Assembly: GCA_022749755.1 (NCBI GenBank)
Contig: CM040443.1
Span: 18,087,228-18,151,227, forward strand
Reading direction: 5' to 3'
Source of the DNA: Azadirachta indica
Lineage: Eukaryota > Streptophyta > Magnoliopsida > Sapindales > Meliaceae
Length of the DNA stretch: 64,000 nucleotides
The position numbers and the translations under genes are program-made. The notes below the pieces were generated by a model. It worked only from the letters and a program-made list of their open reading frames with translations, was not told where the DNA came from and made no database searches. The stretch's first letter is position 1; each line of letters starts with the position of its first letter. This document shows positions 57,650 through 64,000 of this stretch, piece after piece.

Positions 57650-58690
57650 ATTTCATACTTTTTCCTTTCCTTATAACTAAAAAAATTAAAAAGATCTATC
57701 AGTGGCGTTAGATATGAATCTATTCAATGCAGCCAACCTTCTTGTTAAACCTTGCACCTCTTTCAACGTCGTTGGAGATTTCATATTCAGTATAGCCTGA
57801 ATCGTTTGGGGATTTACTTCCATTGTTCGTTTATTGACCATAAATCCTAAAAACTTTCCAACGCTGACCCTGAATGTTTACTTTTCGGGATTTAATTTTA
57901 TATTATATCTTCTGAAAAGGGAAGAAGTTTCTCCTAAATGCTAAACACGATCTTGATTCTTAAGTGACTTAGTGATCATAGTGTCTACATATACTTCTAT
58001 CGTTTTCTCGATCAAGGCTTAAGGAATTTGTTGACCAACCTTTGAAATGTTGCTCCTATGTTTTTTAGTCTAAAAGGCATCACTTTGTAACAGTATAGTT
58101 CCTGATCAGTCATTAATGCTATTTTGTCTTGGTCAACTTCATGCATCCTGATTTGGTTATATCTTGAGAATGTGTCTATGAAGCTCAACAATTTGTGTCC
58201 AACTGTTGAGTCTACTGACTGGTCTATTTGCGAAAACAGGAAGCTATTCTTTGAGCAAGCCTTATTTAGATCAGTGAAATGAATGCACATTCTTCACTTT
58301 TTATTTGCCTTTTTGACCACGACCATGATGGCCACTTAATCTGAATAATACGCTTTTCTTATAAACCCCGCTTGATCAGCTTGTCAACCTTGTTTTTAAT
58401 ACCCTCCCTTATTTCTTGATTAAATACCTTTCGCTTTTGCTAAATAGGCTTAAACGTTAGTTTGATTGCCAATCGATGGCATATCATCGTGAGTCCAAGT
58501 GAACACATCTATATGTTCTCTCAAGAAATTGATCAGTCTCCTCTTTTCTTTCTTAAAAAAGTAAGCACCGATCTTTGTAACCCGTTTAGGCTTTAGCGGG
58601 TCAAGGGGTACTGATTCCAATTTTTCTACTGGCTCAACTATCGGCCTTATTCGTTTTTGTCCTATTTTTATTTCCAATTTCTCTACTACT
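57650..58690 (-). pseudogene. Tat reverse transcriptase
   Basis: The linker at 58677-58450 carries LRE and FTWTHDDMPSI. The fingers/palm at 58290-58012 carry MCIHFTDLNKACSKNSF, FIDTFSRYNQIRMHEVDQDK and YKVMPFRLKNIGATFQRLVN. The catalytic motif at 57980-57991 reads YVDT, with the second Asp of YVDD replaced. The thumb block with KFLGFMVNKRTMEVNPQTIQ lies near 57860-57780. Confidence 0.87.
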
Positions 58691-61101
58691 CTTTATTGTT
58701 CAACATTCTCTATGTCTATTTCTTTAACATGCCTCATTGTTGTACAATAATATCTTTTTAAAGAGATTGCAAAACACATTTGAGCCACTTTCTGTTCACT
58801 TTACATTATGCCAATTCTTTCACCGACCTTGAATTTGAGCTTCAAATAGTATATGCTTTCCACTAGCTTTGTGTTGCTTAAGAAAAGTCTTCTCAAAATC
58901 ATGGTGTATGGCATTTTTAGACCCATAATTTGAAATTCTATCATTATGATCTTCCAATACGGCTTATCCCCTATTGTTAGCGGTAGTTGAACTGAACCCT
59001 GTGGGAGGATATATGAATCAACAAATTCTTATAGAATTGTGTCTGCAAGTCCTATTTCTAGATTCATAATGTTTAGAGAGTCCAAACTTTCTTTAAATGT
59101 TCTGTTGGTTGAACTTTCTATGCCCACTAAAACTCTAGCTAATCACTAGTGTCACAACCAAAGCATCATCATAGAGGTAATTAACCTTACCTCATTTTCA
59201 TTTATGAATATGATTAGGAATAACACCAATCTTGGCTTCTTTTCAACACTAACGCCTAGTATATGTTGGCCTACAAAGGCGTTGTAGGAATTTGCCACTA
59301 ATATTGGCTCTCTTAAAATCACTATACTTTTATGTATCAAATCTTCCAATTTTGTTCTTTTGTGCTCAAAGCCTTCTTCTGTCTCTTACATACTCACTTG
59401 TATCAGTCTAAATAATTATTTTGCACAAGGATCTCCACTTATTCCCTGAGGTCTAAACACTTGTCAGTTGTATGTTTATGATGTTTGTGGAATGCTCATA
59501 TTCTTTCCTTATCACGAACACTCGATGCCAACCTTAGGAGGCGTAGACAGGGCAACAGATCCAAATCTTTAATCTTCTCATAGATCATTGATAAAGACGT
59601 GTTTAACTTAGTAAACTTCCTTTTATCTTATATCTGAATAACTCTTTGAACCTCTTCCGTGGGTAAGGAGGTAACTCCTTGTGTTGCTCTATTTTTCCTC
59701 CATATCTTGAAAGATAAAATTAGTGGTTTGTCCTCTGTTCAAATTGGTCATCGTACCCTGAGCGTTGAAAATTCAGTCTTTTCTCTTATTAGGTCTAAGA
59801 TCGAGTCAATGCGCATCTCTTTTATTTCTCCTATCGTCAAACTTTGCTATTCGACCTTATCTCTTGTTCCTTCTAACCTTTCTTATTTCTTATTCAATAG
59901 CATTCAATCTTTGATCTTGATTTTTGTAAAAATCTCTTTCCATGCTTGTTCATAAGTAGCGACAGTCTACTTACAAACAACGAACCATCTTTTGTCAACT
60001 CGTATTTCTTTCTTCAGTCCTTTTAATGTTAAGAGATGAGTAAAGACTCTCGCTTCTATGATCTCCTAGTGATACTTCTTTATAAAACTTTTTAAAGTCT
60101 TGTCTCTAGCAATGAACTGGAATTCTTCATTGTGGCCACTGCCCCGTTGAACTCATTAACAAACTGATCGTAGAGTTAATCAAAACTTTTTATACTCTCT
60201 GGCTTTAGATTTTTATACCATTACCTTGTCGGTCCTTCCAAGGTTAAGGAAAATAGATGATAGATTTACAACTCCGATAAGCCTTGCATCGTCATCATCT
60301 CCCTAAATAGGTCGATGTGTATGTTGAGTCCATTTTTCACTTATATGGTGTGATTTAAGGTATTTTAACTTTCATGCAAGGACCAAATCTTGAATTTCTT
60401 TGGAAAATGGTGACTTCCATGAAAATGCTAATTCTTCTAGTTGATTTCTGTCTTGTTGTCAATCTCTTTCTTTTTGACCTTATAACTCTCTAGTAAGTCT
60501 TTGAATCCTTTCCTCCATCTCCTTTTTGCTTACATTTGATTAGCTACGGGTTCAGCTCTATTCAGAGTTTTTTTTAGAGTAGTCTTTTCCCTATTCCTTT
60601 TACACTTTTGGTTTAAGTAAGCTCTCATATCCTCTGAAATCATACTATGTTCAGACGTTCTTTTGCTTTGATTTGACTCATGCCCCACATTGGTTAGTCT
60701 TCATTCTGGTTCCTCATGAACCAGCAAGGGTGTTGTTTCATTTTGTTAGTTTGTGCTTGTTCCCAATCTCGAGCTACTTCCTTTGGAATTGATGCGTACT
60801 TTTGCCTATAATGATTGTTCTGCCTTTATAATCCACCTTTTGATCTTCCCAAAGGCAATCATAGATCCTTAGGTGGGATAACGCTTTCTTCATTCTCCGA
60901 AAGTTGTAGCTTTTTCAGAATTTGTCTCCCAATTGTGGCTTTTTGAATTATCCTTTTAAGATTTTCTGTTTTCTTTTCCATTAACTCGTTTTTATTCTCC
61001 AAAGCCTTCACTTGTTTATTTCTTTTCAAGTACTTGTGCTTATTTTCTTGTAACCTCTGTACGATTTGGACTGTGTCTGCATCCCTATCATGGGCTGTCA
61101 C
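58691..61101 (-). pseudogene. Tat gag and protease region
   Basis: Gag: a charged, helical N-terminal piece at 61101-60859 (LQENKHKYLKRNKQVKALEN). A capsid block follows at 60310-60060, decayed but with MTMQGLSEL and TLEGPTRxWYKNLKPESIKSF. Protease region: 59349-58750, containing ANSYNAFVGQHILGVSVEKK and a NAIHH-type strand, without a recognisable catalytic D-S/T-G. Stops are frequent. 59500-59960 is gag-PR linker; the plus-strand ORF at 59659-59955 there is a shadow. Confidence 0.65.
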
Positions 61102-61110
61102 TTCCCTAGG

Positions 61111-62830
61111 ATTGTCGTAATGGTGGTGGTTTGTATTATATTTATATTTATATTGCGAAACAAATAAACATGATTAATCTATTTAACATTAATAGATATT
61201 ACTAACATATTTAGTGTCATTAAAAATGAAATTGATTCATTTAATTTTGTTCGCAGGGAAATCTACTCAATCCACATGTTGAATCGCAATTGTTTGGTCA
61301 CTGCAATAGGCTTGCATTGCTCTTGGTGAACTTTAATACCGTTAGGCCTCTGGATCCAAATTAGGTTTTGGCATTCCTTTCGATTTGTAAGGAGTAAAGC
61401 CTATAGTGTCCCTTGGGTCTCACTTGGTAGCTTGAGAGTCATGGTATTACAACCTTAAGAAACTAGCTCAAATTTGAAAGGAGGGATCTGCTACTACCAT
61501 TTGGTAAATACCTAAAAAAAGCATGAAATACAAATTATGAGTTCGTAGCTTGTGTAGAAGCAAGTGGCCCTAGTATCAATGGAAAGAAGCACAATGGTTT
61601 AAAGTAAATTACAATTATTGAAGAATCAGACGAATATTGAATAAACTGACTTGTAGTGGTATTCAATATAACCAATTACAATATAAAGAATCGAAGGCTG
61701 CAAAAATGGTAATTTTGGAGTAAAAAAATAACTAATTTGAAGGCAATGGATGTAGGAACACAATAAAACACTAGCGTAATGTTTAGGGTTAGCATAAATG
61801 GTAAGAGATAGTTGGAAAACAAGCCAAGATGGCTAGAGTTGCAGTAGAATATTACTAATTTATGTAATCCTATTTTAATGTAATCTGTCTTACTTGGATA
61901 AGTCTTTGTCTAGGAATCAAATTAATATAATATAATTCTATTTGAAAGACATGTCCAAAAACTTAAGCTTGTAATAAAACATTGATTCTAATTAATCCTA
62001 ATTAAAATAAGATACTTATTTTGATTAATTTTAAGTTAATTAAAATAAAGTTTTGGGCTTTCTAAAAGATAGAAAATACTTTTTTGGATTTTTGTATTTC
62101 TTATGTATTAACTTAATTATATAATGAATTCTTTGGGTCTATGTATCCCTAAACTGAGCTATACTTAGGACATTATATTGATTTAGGCTTACTTTGACCT
62201 TCTATACTATAGCCCACAATTTGAGCCTTAATGAGTGATTTGCGCCCACTTGTGCTTCATATATATTACCTTGTAAAATGTAGTTTCGGCTTGGGTTTGA
62301 GCTCGAGTCCATAGTCAATTTCCATATATCAACAAATCTTAGTATTTAATTTAATTTAAATTAAATTTACTGTTTTTAAATATCAATCAAAAAACATAAA
62401 AATCTATGTACAACAATAATAAATAAGCAAATTAATTTGACAAATTATTCATTTAATAACAAATAAATCAAAACTAATTTTAAATGATTTCATCTTATAA
62501 ACAAATTGACACGATATAATTATTTGTTTAATCAACATGTTTTAAACGAATTGGCAAATTATAATTTTAAGATATGGACATGATTCATTTCTTAAACAGG
62601 TGATATGAATATAATTTATTTATTATTTTTATCTTTATTAATTTATACTCATTTATTTATATTGAATTTGTGTCTAACCTAAATTGCTCTCAAAAAGAAA
62701 AAGAACCATATTGTTACAATTGAACAAACTGTATTCTAATTTATTATAATACTAAAGTATAAGGGTAAAAATGTTGTTATCCTTTTGCCAATCATTTTCT
62801 TTTAGACATGCTTTCAAGTATTTGAAAAAT
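61111..62830. other. Possible Tat leader/LTR debris, then AT-rich DNA
   Basis: On the minus strand 61560-61240 reads like a retroelement leader (CCCAAGGGACACTATAGG, TTTCCCTGCGAACAAAATT). It is the right place for the Tat 5' LTR end and PBS, but I cannot prove it without a second copy. 61560-62830 shows no recognisable feature. Confidence 0.35.
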
Positions 62831-63699
62831 ATGGCAAATTAATAAAGGAAATAACCAAAAGTGACCCTATTTTGACCCAAAAATTCAAAATTGCCCCTTC
62901 ACAAAATTTATTCATTTTTGTCCAAATTTCACTTATTCGGACAAAAACACCCTTATGTCATACCCAAACCCATCTTTTCCTTTTGCCCAAATACATAAAC
63001 TTATATATATTCACAAAACAGTGAAGAAAGCCTTTGAAGCTTTGAGCTACAAAATTGTTGAGCATTTCCATTCTAACAACTATCATGTTAAGGTGATGGT
63101 GGTTGAAGAATGTAGACGGCGACGAAAAACAAATTAGATCAAGATGCTGCAAAAATAGGTTAGGCTTTCACTTGATTAATCATATACATGTATAAAATTT
63201 ACGTTTTTTTTATGATAATTAAGGGTTAGAAAAATATTAATATTCATTGTGGAATGTTTAAATTTTGCATTGAAATGTTGATTTGTATTTGAATCTGTTG
63301 AAAAGTTTATGTGATAAGTTTGGTTGTGATGTTGTCCCTTATAGTTTTCAGCAAAGGAATTTGTTTGAAACAATATATAGATTGCTCGAAGCTGTGCAAC
63401 CTCTATTGCTTGATACTAGTGCATTTGCTCAACACTATAGTATTGAGCAATAATTCTTTCATACCTTTGAGTTGTCCTATGATGGTTTCGAGAAAATTAC
63501 TTTGCTCGAAACTATCAGGGAGCTACCCAAATATGTTAAGTTGTGCTTATTTGACACTACAATGTCAACCAAGCACCTTTTTGTACATTCAAGTAACGTC
63601 AATTCATTGTAGTTTTGAGCATGCATATGAGATATTGGTTATATAGTTATGTTAGCTTTAAATTGTATTTTCTATAATTTTCATTAAAATAATTGATTA
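62831..63699 (+). other. Non-coding flank with palindromic CTATAG repeats
   Basis: 62850-62960 is C-rich on the plus strand (AAAATTGCCCCTTCAC, ACAAAAACACCCTTATG) and may be leader or promoter-proximal sequence of the gene fragment at 63.7 kb. 63370-63620 holds words of the GCTCGAAACTAT / ACTATAGTATTGAGCAA family. The 111-residue ORF at 63311-63646 translates these repeats and has no family signature. Confidence 0.4.
63425..63450. repeat. 26-bp near-perfect palindrome
   Basis: TTGCTCAA...TTGAGCAA around a core ACTATAGT; 13-bp arms with one mismatched pair. It shares this core and flanks with the palindrome at 50276-50305. Confidence 0.8.
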
Positions 63700-64000
63700 A
63701 AACGTTTTTGCTAACCAAGGAGAGATGCGACATTGAAGACTAAAAGAAGGACTAAAAGAGGGTTTATGGGGGAATCAACCTTAGTCGTATTGATGACAAG
63801 GATATTGTTAAGCTTCTATTGTTTTACCTACTCGAGTATATTCTATTAGAGAGGGGTAGCAAATACACTTCAAATATGTAGATTCTACAAATTATTGATG
63901 ACTTATCCTTGAGGTTCTCTTGCTTGGCTGTTTACGCATTGCTACTTGAGCAAGATGATAGGTGGGGCAGGTTGAATACTATTAGGAGAAATTGGCTAAG
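63700..64000 (+). pseudogene. DUF1985-like transposon gene fragment, runs off the window
   Basis: One frame reads YGGINLSRIDDKDIVKLLLF, then YLLEYILLERGSKYTSNM, a stop, and ILQIIDDLSLRF. This pattern (a GG motif, a DxVKLxLxYxLEYxLL helix, then LxLIDDL) is that of the DUF1985 domain found with Ulp1-like proteases in plant Mutator-related elements. The stop and divergence after IDDL suggest a relic. The assignment rests on pattern memory only and the 3' part is outside the window. Confidence 0.4.

Larger units (their letters stand above)
53797..61110 (-). mobile_element. Tat-type Ty3/gypsy element, coding part
   Basis: From right to left: gag (61101-59500), PR (59350-58680), RT (58677-57650), RNase H (57640-57050), a second RNase H (56960-56430) and integrase (56330-55189). 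A 3' region with tandem repeats and an opposite-strand ORF continues to about 50430. The second, archaeal-type RNase H after RT-RH is the hallmark of the Tat lineage of gypsy elements. No LTR of its own could be recognised on either side, so limits are open. Stops occur throughout. Confidence 0.82.

Noticed and set aside
59659..59955. 98-residue plus ORF
   Set aside because: Shadow of the minus-strand Tat gag-PR region; no plus-strand family pattern.
63311..63646. 111-residue plus ORF
   Set aside because: No family signature, cysteine/leucine-rich composition without pattern, and it translates the palindromic repeats.
1..64000. Endogenous pararetrovirus (caulimovirid) sequence
   Set aside because: All RT segments seen are flanked by copia- or gypsy-type integrase or gag; no movement-protein or coat-protein pattern was seen.

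Overview
This is a window of eudicot plant nuclear DNA: very AT-rich, with no bacterial-style coding density, dominated by decayed LTR retrotransposons, foldback/TIR elements and AT-rich tandem repeats. It contains one relic of a host gene (a SEN1-like RNA/DNA helicase), one small plastid-DNA insertion (trnI-CAU) and one 100-N assembly gap. No intact protein-coding host gene and no complete open pol ORF was found. Each pol reading frame examined carries stops or frameshifts. The picture is of an old, gene-poor, probably pericentromeric or heterochromatic region built by insertion of elements into elements.

Layout. 1-1742: 3' end of a Ty3/gypsy (Athila/Tat-like) element with polypurine tract and LTR, inserted in a minus-strand Ty1/copia pol (1743-3816 and 6794-7297). 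That copia is interrupted inside integrase by a second, gag-PR-only copia with both LTRs (3817-6793). 7.5-8.5 kb holds hairpin-forming repeats built on a GATCGAAACT motif. 10848-11997 is a giant foldback. 12.77-20.1 kb holds a minus-strand copia of the same family as the nested one, split by a 5'-truncated plus-strand copia (15256-19518). 20138 starts a CACTA-like end. 22.5-28.4 kb is an Athila element reduced to gag-PR and 3' sequence, carrying a solo LTR (26378-27607). Its 3' LTR is cut by a full-length Tekay-type chromovirus (28392-37210, TSD CCTTC) and resumes at 37216 up to the gap.

37554-40421: plus-strand copia INT-RT-RH and 3' LTR, lying in an intron of the helicase relic (40439-42700). 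43333-44692: TIR element. 44830-44925: plastid trnI-CAU fragment. 46557-48045: array of a ~263-bp AT-rich tandem repeat. 49391-49986: second foldback, followed by a ~117-bp tandem repeat. 50.4-61.1 kb: minus-strand Tat-type gypsy (gag-PR-RT-RH-aRH-INT) with an opposite-strand ORF and 81-bp tandem repeats downstream of pol. A solo LTR (53802-55183) sits exactly at its pol stop codon. 63.7-64.0 kb: start of a DUF1985-like transposon gene running off the window.

The domains follow the standard orders: copia gag-PR-INT-RT-RH, gypsy gag-PR-RT-RH-INT. Function is judged lost nearly everywhere, although a few catalytic motifs survive. I did not find a convincing new functional system. The least explained structures are the palindromic CTATAG repeat family, the 263-bp array and the two gag-PR-only elements.
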